Positions 14,739 through 23,310 of a stretch of DNA of 64,000 bases are shown here, one piece after another. Below the pieces are notes generated by a model. The model was not told where the DNA came from and searched no databases. It saw only the letters and a list, made by a program, of their open reading frames with translations. The DNA lies in contig JAQBYD010000004.1 in assembly GCA_027623315.1 (NCBI GenBank), forward strand, positions 62,001-126,000, written 5' to 3'. Each line of letters starts with the position of its first letter. Position 1 is the stretch's first letter. This DNA comes from Verrucomicrobiota bacterium (lineage in GTDB: Bacteria > Verrucomicrobiota > Kiritimatiellia > CAJWTS01). The position numbers and the translations under genes were made by a program.

Positions 14739-16435
14739 TATCGCTGTCGTTCTCGTATGGCGAGTAAGTCCTTCATGACGTGATAGATCGAACCGGACCA
14801 TTTCGCTGTGCCGAAGGCGTCATGCAAGGTCTTGTACATGGCGTAGATCTCCTTGTAGACACCCTCGCTCTCAGGGTTGGGATGATACTCGTCTGCGCTC
14901 ACGCCACACACGGCATCCTGGATCTCCCGGATGCTCTGGTAGCCGCTGGTCTCCGAGCCGGCCGCCGCGGCACCGAAGATGGCCGCTCCCAGGGCGCAGG
15001 TCTGTTCGCTGCGCGCCACTTTCATGGGCAATCCGGTGACATCGGAGTAGATCTGCATCAGCAGTGGATTTTTTTGGGCCAGTCCGCCGCAATTGACGAA
15101 CTGGTTGATCGGGACGCCGTATTCGGAGATCCGGTTGATAATCGTGAGCGCCCCAAATGCGGTCGATTCGATCAATGCGCGGTAGATTTCGTGGGCCTGG
15201 GTGTGAAGTGTCTGCCCCAGGATCAGCCCGGTCAGGCGCGAGTCGGTGAGAATCGTGCGGTTGCCGTTGTTCCAGTCGAGTGCGAGCAAGCCATGCGCAC
15301 CAGGCTTCTGCTTGCCGGCCGCTGTTTCCAAGCCCTCGAATTTCTCGGTCTGCGTGGTTCCATAGCTATCCGGTACGAGGTGATTCACGAACCACAGGAA
15401 TATATCACCGACCGCGGACTGTCCGGCCTCGATTCCAAAGCAGTCAGGCAGAATCGATCCGTTCACGATACCGCATACCCCGGGAATATCAGCGAGTGCC
15501 GCTTCCTCGGGCATGACCATCATGTCGCAGGTGCTGGTGCCGAGAATCTTGACCAGTGTCCCTTCAGCGATTCCGGAACCGACCGCGCCCATATGCGCGT
15601 CGAACGCTCCCACGGCGATCGCGATGCCCGGCTTGAGGCCGAGCTTGGATGCCCACGCTTCGCAGAGAGTGCCGGCCAACTGATCCGCGGGGACGGCCTT
15701 GTCGTAAAGGCGGTCGCGCAGGTTGGCGAGATCGGGGTCGAGGCTGGACAGAAACTCCTTGTCCGGGAGTCCGTTCCACGACCTGCTGTACATCGCCTTG
15801 TGCCCGGCCGCACATATACCGCGCAGCAGTGTCGCCGGATTGGTGTCCCCGGCCAGCACGGCTGGGACGTAGTCGCAGTGTTCGACCCAGCTATGTGCGG
15901 CCGCGAAGACCTCGGGGGCGGAGCGCTTGCAGTGAAGGACCTTGCTCCAGAACCACTCGGATGAATAGGTGCCCCCGCACTTGGCAAGGTATTCAGGCCG
16001 CATCTTCTTCGCCGCCGCGGTGATTTCCTCGGCCTCGGACAAGCCCGTATGGTCTTTCCAGAGCCAGGCCATGGCGCCCAGGTCATCCTTGAATTCAGGG
16101 AGCAATCCGAGTGGCGTGCCCGCCTTGTCAACAGGAAGCGGGGTGCTACCCGTCGTATCGACCCCGATACCGATGATCTCCTCGGCAGCAAAGCCGGAAT
16201 CCGCCGCCTGTGCGGCACGGAGCGCTTCACCAACGATCTCGACCATTCCGTCGAGGTAATCCTGGGGGTTCTGGCGCGCGCAATTGGGGTCACGTTCGTC
16301 CAGAAGAATTCCCTGCTCGCCGCTGGGATAGTCGGACACATGGGTGCCGCACTCGCGTCCGTCATCGAGGTCAACAATCAACGAGCGGCACGAGTTCGTG
16401 CCGAAATCCAGTCCGAGTGCGTATCGTTTACTCAC
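14738..16435 (-). CDS. araB: Ribulokinase
   Basis: FGGY-family kinase phosphorylating L-ribulose (565 residues, E. coli AraB is about the same). It opens with ALGLDFGTNSCRSLIVD, has GVDTTGSTPLPVD, the AFDAHMGAVGSGI region with the catalytic Asp, and the FGGY C-terminal signatures FVNCGGLAQKNPLLMQIYSD and QTCALGAAIFGAA. Forms an operon with araD downstream. The 183 bases up to mutM, transcribed the other way, should hold both promoters; I see no clear AraC operator. Confidence 0.95.
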   Translation of the reverse strand: MSKRYALGLDFGTNSCRSLIVDLDDGRECGTHVSDYPSGEQGILLDERDPNCARQNPQDYLDGMVEIVGEALRAAQAADSGFAAEEIIGIGVDTTGSTPLPVDKAGTPLGLLPEFKDDLGAMAWLWKDHTGLSEAEEITAAAKKMRPEYLAKCGGTYSSEWFWSKVLHCKRSAPEVFAAAHSWVEHCDYVPAVLAGDTNPATLLRGICAAGHKAMYSRSWNGLPDKEFLSSLDPDLANLRDRLYDKAVPADQLAGTLCEAWASKLGLKPGIAIAVGAFDAHMGAVGSGIAEGTLVKILGTSTCDMMVMPEEAALADIPGVCGIVNGSILPDCFGIEAGQSAVGDIFLWFVNHLVPDSYGTTQTEKFEGLETAAGKQKPGAHGLLALDWNNGNRTILTDSRLTGLILGQTLHTQAHEIYRALIESTAFGALTIINRISEYGVPINQFVNCGGLAQKNPLLMQIYSDVTGLPMKVARSEQTCALGAAIFGAAAAGSETSGYQSIREIQDAVCGVSADEYHPNPESEGVYKEIYAMYKTLHDAFGTAKWSGSIYHVMKDLLAIRERQR

Positions 16436-16618
16436 AGGTAGCCCTCACAATATGTAGATCCAACTTGAGCGGTCTGTATAGCACAGCCGGACGCAGAGCA
16501 AAATGGGAAATGAAGGTCCTTCGCCTGCGAATCGCGCAGATCCTTCCTTCCCGGTTGGAACATCGGTCTTGTTTCGCGGCAATGGGGCAGGGCATGCTGG
16601 AATCGCTGGAGTGACCTG

Positions 16619-17491
16619 ATGCCTGAACTTCCTGAAGTTGAGACCGTTGTGAATGACCTGCGCGACGCCGGCCTGGTGGGGCGGCGAGTGGTCAAGGCGC
16701 GGGTTCACTGGCCGCGCATGATTGCCACATCGTCGGCGAAGCAATTTAGCCGGGCCATGGAAGGACAGCAGTTTGCGGAACTATCGCGCCGGGCGAAGTA
16801 TATTGTCGCATCGTTGTCGAATGGGCAGGGGCTTCTGATTCATCTACGTATGACGGGCAACCTTCGCTTCAGAGACTCCGGCACGCCCCGCGATCCTCAT
16901 GAGCACGTCGTCCTTCTCCTCGATGACGATCGAGAACTGAGATATCGAGATCCGCGTAAGTTTGGGCGTTGGTATCTGTTGGACGACGTGCAGGAGAAGC
17001 TCGGTGGGCTCGGACCGGAGCCACTGGCACCCGGATTCACGGCGGATCGACTTCGCAGGATCATCTCCGGCCGTCGCGGAATCCTTAAACCCCTCCTGCT
17101 AAACCAGGCCTTCATTGCTGGTCTCGGCAATATCTACGTCGATGAGGCGCTCTGGGATGCGGGTCTACATCCCCAGAGATCTGCAGAGAGTCTTTCCGAC
17201 GACGACGTTGGCGCGTTGTACCGTGCGATTCGGAAGGTGCTGCGTCGTGGCGTCCGAAGCCTGGGCGCGTCGCTGGGCAAGGCCCAGACCAATTTCTATA
17301 GCGTCGGTGGCCGCCGTGGCCGGGCACAGGACGGTTTCAAAGTCTTTCGGCGCACGGGAGAGCCCTGTCCGCGATGCAAAACACCGATCGAACGCACGGT
17401 GATCGCACAACGAGGCACGCATTTATGTCCGGTGTGCCAGGTGGCGGATGTTGGGAAGCTTGCCCCGCCGCAGGCGGGGTGGCGAGCGTAG
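16619..17491 (+). CDS. mutM: Formamidopyrimidine-DNA glycosylase (MutM/Fpg)
   Basis: Base-excision enzyme removing 8-oxoguanine and ring-opened purines. MPELPEVETVV gives the catalytic Pro2 and Glu3; Lys in LSRRAKYIVA is the beta-hairpin lysine; LIHLRMTGNLR, the helix-two-turn-helix ...NQAFIAGLGNIYVDEALW...and the C-terminal zinc finger CPRC...CPVC are all present. About 17 residues continue past the finger (VADVGKLAPPQAGWRA), where the family usually ends within a few residues; they are encoded by a palindrome of the CTTGCCCCGCC type. Confidence 0.96.
   Translation: MPELPEVETVVNDLRDAGLVGRRVVKARVHWPRMIATSSAKQFSRAMEGQQFAELSRRAKYIVASLSNGQGLLIHLRMTGNLRFRDSGTPRDPHEHVVLLLDDDRELRYRDPRKFGRWYLLDDVQEKLGGLGPEPLAPGFTADRLRRIISGRRGILKPLLLNQAFIAGLGNIYVDEALWDAGLHPQRSAESLSDDDVGALYRAIRKVLRRGVRSLGASLGKAQTNFYSVGGRRGRAQDGFKVFRRTGEPCPRCKTPIERTVIAQRGTHLCPVCQVADVGKLAPPQAGWRA
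17463..17479. repeat. CTTGCCCCGCC palindrome, copy 2, in the mutM tail
   Basis: CCCCGCC-GCA-GGCGGGG preceded by CTTG, matching the copy at 7432-7447. It encodes the extra C-terminal residues of MutM and could also act as a transcript-end hairpin. Confidence 0.55.
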
Positions 17492-17506
17492 CAGTCCGGT
17501 TTCGGG

Positions 17507-18208
17507 CTACGACCCGCGCGACGCTGAGATCTGCTCCTTGAGCCAATCGCGAAAGAAACGCCGCTGTTGTTCTTCGATCGGCGGCTCGTTCTGGTCGACG
17601 GGACGAGCGCCAAGGGGAATCTTAACGTCGCGAACTTCCCCCTTTTCGGACATCAATCTGAGCGTGACTTCGCTTCCTGGCCCGCGCGTCTTGATATAGG
17701 AGATCACCGCGTTGAGCGGGAACTTCTCCTGGTGCGTATAGCGACCATCGACCTTCACAATCAGCTCGTTCTGTTTCACTCCGTGCGCAATCGCGGGGTG
17801 TCCCGGCAGAACCTGGCGAATCGCGATCGGATGCACGGATTGACCATCGACGGTCTTGGGGATCGTGATCTGCTGCAGGCTGACGCCGAGAAATCCCTTC
17901 TTCTGCTGGAATAGATACTTGTCCACCATGGCGCGCAGGAGAGAACGCGCACGGTAGCGGACTTCGGGGTCTTGATGAACGAGGTACGTTCCCACGAGCT
18001 GCGTGATGACAAGATCGCGGTCGGTCTCTCCCTTGTGAAGCAGATTACTGCTGGCCTGTTCGCGCTGATCCCATGCGTCCGCACCGAGTTGCTCGATCAG
18101 GGTCAGGATCGTGTCGGCCTCGACATTGGCCACGGGCTCGAACTCCTGGGCGTGGGCGGCGCCAACCAGGAGGAGGAGTAGCAATGATATCGAGATCCGT
18201 GATTGCAT
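17507..18208 (-). CDS. Secreted PDZ-domain protein
   Basis: 233 residues with a signal peptide (ISISLLLLLLVGAAHAQ, cut after AHA). Residues about 30-95 form helical repeats like HEAT units (LIEQLGADAWDQREQASSNL, HQDPEVRYRARSLLRAM), and residues about 105-205 form a PDZ-like fold (GFLGVSLQQITIP, VLPGHPAIAHGVKQNELIVKVDG). A charged helical tail follows (EEQQRRFFRDWLKEQI). Likely a periplasmic peptide- or protein-binding factor; no protease domain is present. Converges with mutM. Confidence 0.75.
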   Translation of the reverse strand: MQSRISISLLLLLLVGAAHAQEFEPVANVEADTILTLIEQLGADAWDQREQASSNLLHKGETDRDLVITQLVGTYLVHQDPEVRYRARSLLRAMVDKYLFQQKKGFLGVSLQQITIPKTVDGQSVHPIAIRQVLPGHPAIAHGVKQNELIVKVDGRYTHQEKFPLNAVISYIKTRGPGSEVTLRLMSEKGEVRDVKIPLGARPVDQNEPPIEEQQRRFFRDWLKEQISASRGS

Positions 18209-18274
18209 GACATACAGTCTACGCGCTTTGTCGCCTGCAGTTCAATAGCGTTCCGTAGCCAAGAAGGAGCATAG

Positions 18275-19525
18275 ATGAGTATTCCACAACCACTGGGCCT
18301 GCAGCCGAGTTTCGGATTCGGTGATCGGCTGGGCCTTGCGACTCCCGGTCACATTGAGGCCATGCGGCGGGAGCCTTCGTCGATCCGCGGGATTTTCGCG
18401 CAGCAGTCGATCCGCGAGATGACTCGCACGAAGCGCACGCCCACGGAGGTCATGTCCGCCGCGGCTACGGCTCTGCAAGAAGCGGGCTACCAGGGCGCGT
18501 GCGGGGCCGATGCGGATCACTTGAAGACGGAGGCCGATGTCGATATCACGGCGGCGGCAGGATTTGTCTTTTTTACGATCGACCCCTCCGAGCATGTGGA
18601 CGAGCGGGCGGATGACTACGATCAGAATGCCCTTCTCTCGCGATACGAGGACGACGTGCCCGCATGGGCAGGGCACTACATGGGTCAGACCGTGCAGGTT
18701 CCCGAAGGGCCGCAGATTCACTTTTCGAAGGAAACGGTGCAACGCGCCGTCGTCAAATATGGTCGTGCCATCGAGCACACGCTGAAACTCGCCGCGTACA
18801 TCGATTCGGCGACGACCGCTAACGGTGCGGACTACGAGATTGAGCTCAGTGTGGACGAGACGCCGCAGCCGACCACCCTCGCCGAGCATTACATCATCGC
18901 GGATCAGTGTCGCGTAGCCGGGATCAAGCTGGTTAGCCTGGCACCGCGCTACGTGGGGGACTTCGAGAAGGGGATCGACTACAAAGGTGACATCTCCGTC
19001 TTCGAGGCGTCGCTGAAGGATCATGCGGCGATCGCACGCGCGATGGGGCCCTATAAGCTGAGTCTGCATTCCGGGTCGGACAAGCTTTCGGTCTATGAGA
19101 CGTTCGCGCGAATCACCGGGGGGCTGTTTCACGTGAAGACCGCCGGGACGAGTTATCTCGAAGCGCTTCGTGTCGCGGCCCGGGAGGATGAGCCCCTGTT
19201 CCGGCGAATCGTCGGGTTCTCGAGGAACCGGTTCGACGAAGACAAGGCGACGTATCACATTTCCGCGGCACTGCACAAAGTCGCCTCGGCGGACGGGGTG
19301 GGTGATGCCGCTGAACTGGAGCGGCTCTACCTGGATGAGGATGACGGGCGCCAGATTCTGCACGTCACGTTCGGGTCCGTGCTGACCGATTCAGAACTCG
19401 GGCCGGCGCTTCGCGCAGTGCTTGAGGCCAATCCTGGTACGCACTGCGATGTCGTGGCAACGCATCTCGCGAAGCACCTCGCGGAGCTGAAGAAGGGCAT
19501 GCCCGATCACTCGGGCAGTTTGTAG
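18275..19525 (+). CDS. uxaE: UxaE-type tagaturonate epimerase family protein
   Basis: 416 residues similar to the family founded by the Thermotoga tagaturonate/fructuronate epimerase of the hexuronate pathway. Recalled family text includes FGFGDRLGLATPGHIEA at the N-terminus, the acidic DYEIELSVDET, KGDISVFEASLKDHAAIAR, YKLSLHSGSDKLSVYETFA and FHVKTAGTSYLEALR. Several His/Glu/Asp residues in these motifs probably bind metal. It would feed pectin-derived sugar acids into central metabolism. AAGGAG ends nine bases before the ATG. Its last 19 bases overlap the convergent membrane-protein gene. Confidence 0.85.
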   Translation: MSIPQPLGLQPSFGFGDRLGLATPGHIEAMRREPSSIRGIFAQQSIREMTRTKRTPTEVMSAAATALQEAGYQGACGADADHLKTEADVDITAAAGFVFFTIDPSEHVDERADDYDQNALLSRYEDDVPAWAGHYMGQTVQVPEGPQIHFSKETVQRAVVKYGRAIEHTLKLAAYIDSATTANGADYEIELSVDETPQPTTLAEHYIIADQCRVAGIKLVSLAPRYVGDFEKGIDYKGDISVFEASLKDHAAIARAMGPYKLSLHSGSDKLSVYETFARITGGLFHVKTAGTSYLEALRVAAREDEPLFRRIVGFSRNRFDEDKATYHISAALHKVASADGVGDAAELERLYLDEDDGRQILHVTFGSVLTDSELGPALRAVLEANPGTHCDVVATHLAKHLAELKKGMPDHSGSL

Positions 19526-21513
19526 AGCAGCGTGCGGACGGGTGCGACGACCTCGAGGGTCACGGCTCCCGGCAGGTAGAGGCCAGCCGGTTCGCGATTC
19601 CACCAGAAACCGTCGGCTTTGCGGGACTCCACATCGCTGAAGGTATAGAGGAATCTGCGGCATCGGATATACTTGGGCGGAGCGTCCGGGAAGGGGTTGG
19701 TCGCGAGCAGTTCGAGAACGGCGGGCTGTCCTTCCAGGAGGCGCCGGATGAAAGCGCCGAACCAGAGGTTCCGTGGGCTGTCGTAAGGTCCAAGTGCCGC
19801 GAACCACATCTGCCAGTCGAGGCGGGGCTGATGCGGTGCCGCGAAGGAAGGGCGCCTCGCCAGGTCGCCCGGTTTCCACTTGAACTCGTACGGCTGCCAC
19901 GTTTCGAGGTCGTGGCTGCCTTCGATGATGATCTCCGGGCGAGCCTCGGTCATGTCGGCAAACAAGCCATAGCCATGCACGGCGAGCACGGGGTACGGCC
20001 GAATGAACGTTCGGCCACGATCGGCGGCCGTGAGGACTCCGCGCATCGCCCAGGATGGGCGAATTGGGCGAACGAGGCTTCGCATCGCGGGCTCGGTGCG
20101 GCGGATCTTGGAGATATATGCAAAATGGACGATCTTGGTATAGGTGGTGCCGAAGGAAATCGGCAGGATGATGACGGCGGCTGCGATCACGGCGGCGAGG
20201 TGTGGCACAAACAGGCAGAGCCAGCGCGGCGGGACACGTCCTTCCTCTGGTGGCGTAATTGCCCGGCGCAGACGGTGGGGCCACCGGGAATCGTCCACAA
20301 GGGGTATACACAGGGACAAGGTCAGCAGGTTGAAATACGTATAGTTGCCGGTTGCGGCGATCAGGACCTGCAGCAGCATGAGTCCCGCGCATCCGATGGT
20401 CCGCAGGCGGCGTGTGGTTAGGATCAGCACGGGGAATCCGATCTCGATGACGAACATCACGCCGCATGAAAGCTTCTGAAACCACGCCGGCAACTGGTGA
20501 GCGTACCAGCTCGTCCACGTGGGAATCGGCTGTGTCCAATAATGATACTGCAGTGCCGTGAGATTCCACCATACGTCGTCGTTGCTGATCAGTTTGACGA
20601 GTCCGGACTCAAGCGTCAGCCGAAACAGGAGCCACCATGTGAGCCAGATCACGATGCGCCGCGGAGGAGACTTGCGGGAGAGGCCCAGTCGCCACTGCAG
20701 TGGTGCCATCAAAGCGGCGAGCAGGCCGGTCTCCAGGAGGAGAATCTCCCATTGGTATCCCATGAATATCTGGCCGCTCACGACGAGGGACAAGTAGATG
20801 ATCCACAGCGCTATCAACGCCGGCATCGGGATCAACCCGAGGATCAGGATCACCGAGAGCAGGCTTCCGGCTCCGCAAAGCAAATGCAACGTGGCATCCG
20901 AGGGTGCGAGCCAGAGCAAGGTCGGAAGCCCCGAGTATGCGGCCGTGCCGACCTCGGCCCTGACGGCCTCGAGCATGGCGGTCGCGGGCATGATGCCGTC
21001 CTTTCCGATCAGGCCGTCGACCTGGGCCCAGAACGACAGGAAGGCGACCAGGTACACGATGCCCACGAGGCGCAGGAACACGGCTCGACTGATCAGGTAG
21101 GTTGAGGGGCCGTGTTGCTCACCTGCAAATACGTATCCGACCCGTGAAAGCAGATACCGGTTTGAGGCAACCCACTTGTAGCTGTGCTCCATGACCGACA
21201 TGAGACCCGGCGCGGTGCGGTAGAGCCATATCGGCAGGCTGCGCAGCATGGAGTACTTCAGGCACAGGCACACCGCTTCGGCGGCCTCCGTCACGCTGCC
21301 GTCGGTTTCGATGAATTGCACGGCGTTGCGGAACCGGTCCTCCGGGATTTCCGGGTAGAATTCGATGACATCCTGGTACGGGACGTACGACACGCGATCA
21401 CCGGTGAGGGCTTCCCAGCGACGGATCCAACGCCGGCAGAAACCGCAGTCACCGTCATAGACCATCAGCGGGCGACAGGGTTTTCGCTCGACAACTATGC
21501 TGGAGCTTGGCAT
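19507..21513 (-). CDS. DCC1-like thiol-disulfide domain fused to lipase maturation factor (LMF) membrane protein
   Basis: About 668 residues from ATG 21513 (a TTG at 21531 is possible). Residues about 10-130 are a DCC1/YuxK domain with the redox motif DGDCGFCRRW. Residues about 150-450 hold several membrane helices of the HTTM/LMF type, for example FLRLVGIVYLVAFLSFWAQV and RIVIWLTWWLLFRLTLESGL. The C-terminal LMF domain has DWQMWFAALGPYDSPRNLWF, NPFPDAPPKYIRCRRFLYTF and ADGFWWNREPAGLYLP. LMF1 helps fold dimeric lipases in animals; the bacterial role is unknown. The fusion hints at redox-assisted folding of exported enzymes (inference). Confidence 0.88.
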   Translation of the reverse strand: MPSSSIVVERKPCRPLMVYDGDCGFCRRWIRRWEALTGDRVSYVPYQDVIEFYPEIPEDRFRNAVQFIETDGSVTEAAEAVCLCLKYSMLRSLPIWLYRTAPGLMSVMEHSYKWVASNRYLLSRVGYVFAGEQHGPSTYLISRAVFLRLVGIVYLVAFLSFWAQVDGLIGKDGIMPATAMLEAVRAEVGTAAYSGLPTLLWLAPSDATLHLLCGAGSLLSVILILGLIPMPALIALWIIYLSLVVSGQIFMGYQWEILLLETGLLAALMAPLQWRLGLSRKSPPRRIVIWLTWWLLFRLTLESGLVKLISNDDVWWNLTALQYHYWTQPIPTWTSWYAHQLPAWFQKLSCGVMFVIEIGFPVLILTTRRLRTIGCAGLMLLQVLIAATGNYTYFNLLTLSLCIPLVDDSRWPHRLRRAITPPEEGRVPPRWLCLFVPHLAAVIAAAVIILPISFGTTYTKIVHFAYISKIRRTEPAMRSLVRPIRPSWAMRGVLTAADRGRTFIRPYPVLAVHGYGLFADMTEARPEIIIEGSHDLETWQPYEFKWKPGDLARRPSFAAPHQPRLDWQMWFAALGPYDSPRNLWFGAFIRRLLEGQPAVLELLATNPFPDAPPKYIRCRRFLYTFSDVESRKADGFWWNREPAGLYLPGAVTLEVVAPVRTLLYKLPE

Positions 21514-21579
21514 CTGGGACGATCGTAGCAATGGTCCGGGCGATTTTCGACTGGAGAGTTTGGAATAAGGAGTTCAATC

Positions 21580-22179
21580 ATGAGTCCATACGACGGTACG
21601 CGGATATACGAGATCGTGACACGACTGGAGGCGCGCGAGGCTACACCGGTGCTGGAGCCGAAACGGGCCTGGGATCCTGATCTGACGGTAGAGATTCACG
21701 GTGCCTCTATACCCGATCTCTTCGGTGAGCGGGTCGTTGTTGACGTGATGTGCGCCGAATGCGTGCGCAGCGGTCTCCTGCTCTGGAACGACGCGCTAGA
21801 CGCGTCGCACGTGGTCTCGCAGTCGATCGACACGACGACCGGTAGTTACTGGCATGGGATCATGCATCGTCGCGAACCCGACTACGGCAATTCGAAGTAC
21901 TGGTTTCGGAATGTCGGGACCCACGAGACCATGAGCGGTCTCCCGGGAGCGGCGTTGACGATCGCGGATGCGATGGGAAACGGGTCTGATGCGCTCAACG
22001 GATTCAAGCAGGCCCTGGCGGGCGACACGGCTTGGGACCCCTACCGTTTTGTTGACTGGTGCGAGTCGGCGGCGGCCGGACGAATAAGTGAGGACGCTAT
22101 CGCGCTGTTGCGGAGCATACAACTCGCCGAAATCCGAGCATTGCTTGAGTACTCGTTCTCGTGTGCCTGTCGCGAATAG
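21580..22179 (+). CDS. Conserved hypothetical protein with HGIMHRREPDYGNSKYWF motif
   Basis: 199 residues, no signal peptide or membrane helix. The central block GSYWHGIMHRREPDYGNSKY and WFRNVGTHETM reads like a conserved active-site region rich in His, Arg, Glu and Trp, and ALL-type GLLLWNDALDASHVVSQSID precedes it. I remember similar proteins as uncharacterised in planctomycete-like genomes. A GGAGTTC ribosome site precedes ATG. No function is inferred. Confidence 0.75.
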   Translation: MSPYDGTRIYEIVTRLEAREATPVLEPKRAWDPDLTVEIHGASIPDLFGERVVVDVMCAECVRSGLLLWNDALDASHVVSQSIDTTTGSYWHGIMHRREPDYGNSKYWFRNVGTHETMSGLPGAALTIADAMGNGSDALNGFKQALAGDTAWDPYRFVDWCESAAAGRISEDAIALLRSIQLAEIRALLEYSFSCACRE

Positions 22180-22201
22180 GGCCGCTTCGCTGACACGCCG
22201 C

Positions 22202-23203
22202 CTATAGCTTCGCCAGGAACCGCTGCTCGGGAAAGTAGCGCCCCGGACAGACCGTGGGCTTGGTGTTGATTGCCCGGTGGGTCCGGACGGCGTCCTTCGA
22301 AAGCCGCGTTCGATGCATCAGGTAGTGCGTGAGCTGGCTCAAGCTATCGAGTTGCTTGGCGGAAGGCGGCGCATTGTCGAAGTTCCCAATCAGGCAGATC
22401 CCGATGCTTTCGCTGTTCAGGTGGTCAGATGCGAGGTGTCCGCCATCGAGTTGCCGGTTCCATCGGTCTCCGACATCGATTTGACCGTGACTCATGCCGT
22501 TGCCATTGCCGATCACGAAGTGATAGGCAAGTCCGTTCTCCATGTGGCGGCCCTCGCGGTGATAGCGGTCGATTCCTTCGCTGGTGCCGGCGCGCGACGC
22601 GCTGTGGTGGATCACAATGTACCGCCAGCGGCGAGGTTTGACGGGCGTTCGGTCCAAGTGGCGCCACAGAGAGGAGAAGTTCTGGAGCGAGGGTTGTCCC
22701 GCGGGTTGAGCCTTGCGGGGTGCCGGTGGGTCGGCCGGGCGTGTGTGCACGATGGAGGTCGTCGCCGTTGCCGGCGAGGGTTGGGGCGCGGAGTGCACCG
22801 CGGCGGTCTGCGCCTGGTCGACTTGGTCCGGAATGGAGAGGGTTTGTCCGATCAGTATGAGGTCGGGGTTTCGGATTCCGTTGTGTTTGCTCAGCTTGGC
22901 GGCCGAGACGTCGAAGCGGTTCGCAATCGTCTCCATGGAGTCGCCCGCTTGGACGGTATAGGTGGAGAGTTGCCGGGCGTGTGGTGGGATTCGGAGTTTT
23001 TGTCCGATCGAAAGGGTCTCGCCGAGGGAGATTCCGTTGAAGCGGGCGATTTCCAGGGCGGTCACGTCATAGCGGCGCGAGACGGCTGAGAGCGTGTCGC
23101 CCTTGCGGACCATATAGACTTTGGCAACCACCAGGTCAGGCGCCAGGAGGAGCATGGCCAGGAACAGAATCTGAATGGGCGATGGAGTGGAATATTTACT
23201 CAT
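22202..23203 (-). CDS. LysM-containing N-acetylmuramoyl-L-alanine amidase
   Basis: Cell-wall amidase, 333 residues. A signal sequence (ILFLAMLLLAPDLVVA) is followed by two LysM domains (YMVRKGDTLSAVSRRYDVTA and YTVQAGDSMETIANRFDVSA), a Pro/Ala linker, and an amidase_2/PGRP domain from about residue 190. Zinc ligands are expected in IVIHHSASRAG, and in RTHRAINTKPTVCPG (His and Cys); SIGICLIGNF matches the fold. It probably cleaves between MurNAc and L-Ala in peptidoglycan, in the periplasm. Upstream 107 bases separate it from the ClC gene. Confidence 0.92.
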   Translation of the reverse strand: MSKYSTPSPIQILFLAMLLLAPDLVVAKVYMVRKGDTLSAVSRRYDVTALEIARFNGISLGETLSIGQKLRIPPHARQLSTYTVQAGDSMETIANRFDVSAAKLSKHNGIRNPDLILIGQTLSIPDQVDQAQTAAVHSAPQPSPATATTSIVHTRPADPPAPRKAQPAGQPSLQNFSSLWRHLDRTPVKPRRWRYIVIHHSASRAGTSEGIDRYHREGRHMENGLAYHFVIGNGNGMSHGQIDVGDRWNRQLDGGHLASDHLNSESIGICLIGNFDNAPPSAKQLDSLSQLTHYLMHRTRLSKDAVRTHRAINTKPTVCPGRYFPEQRFLAKL

Positions 23204-23310
23204 TGGCGGGGAATTCCCAAAACGGCGTCACGTCTTGACGGACGGAAATCATGTGCTGAAATCCCAGCCAAAGTAAAGGGATATCCTCCGTCCGAATTGG
23301 AGTCTTCCAG

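Noticed and set aside
14780-15964. Long + strand frame of 394 codons
   Set aside because: Antisense to araB, which has all kinase motifs; codon-bias shadow.
19391-20572. Long minus-strand frame of 393 codons
   Set aside because: Shadow of the DCC1-LMF gene in another frame of the same strand; Arg/Pro-rich, no motifs.
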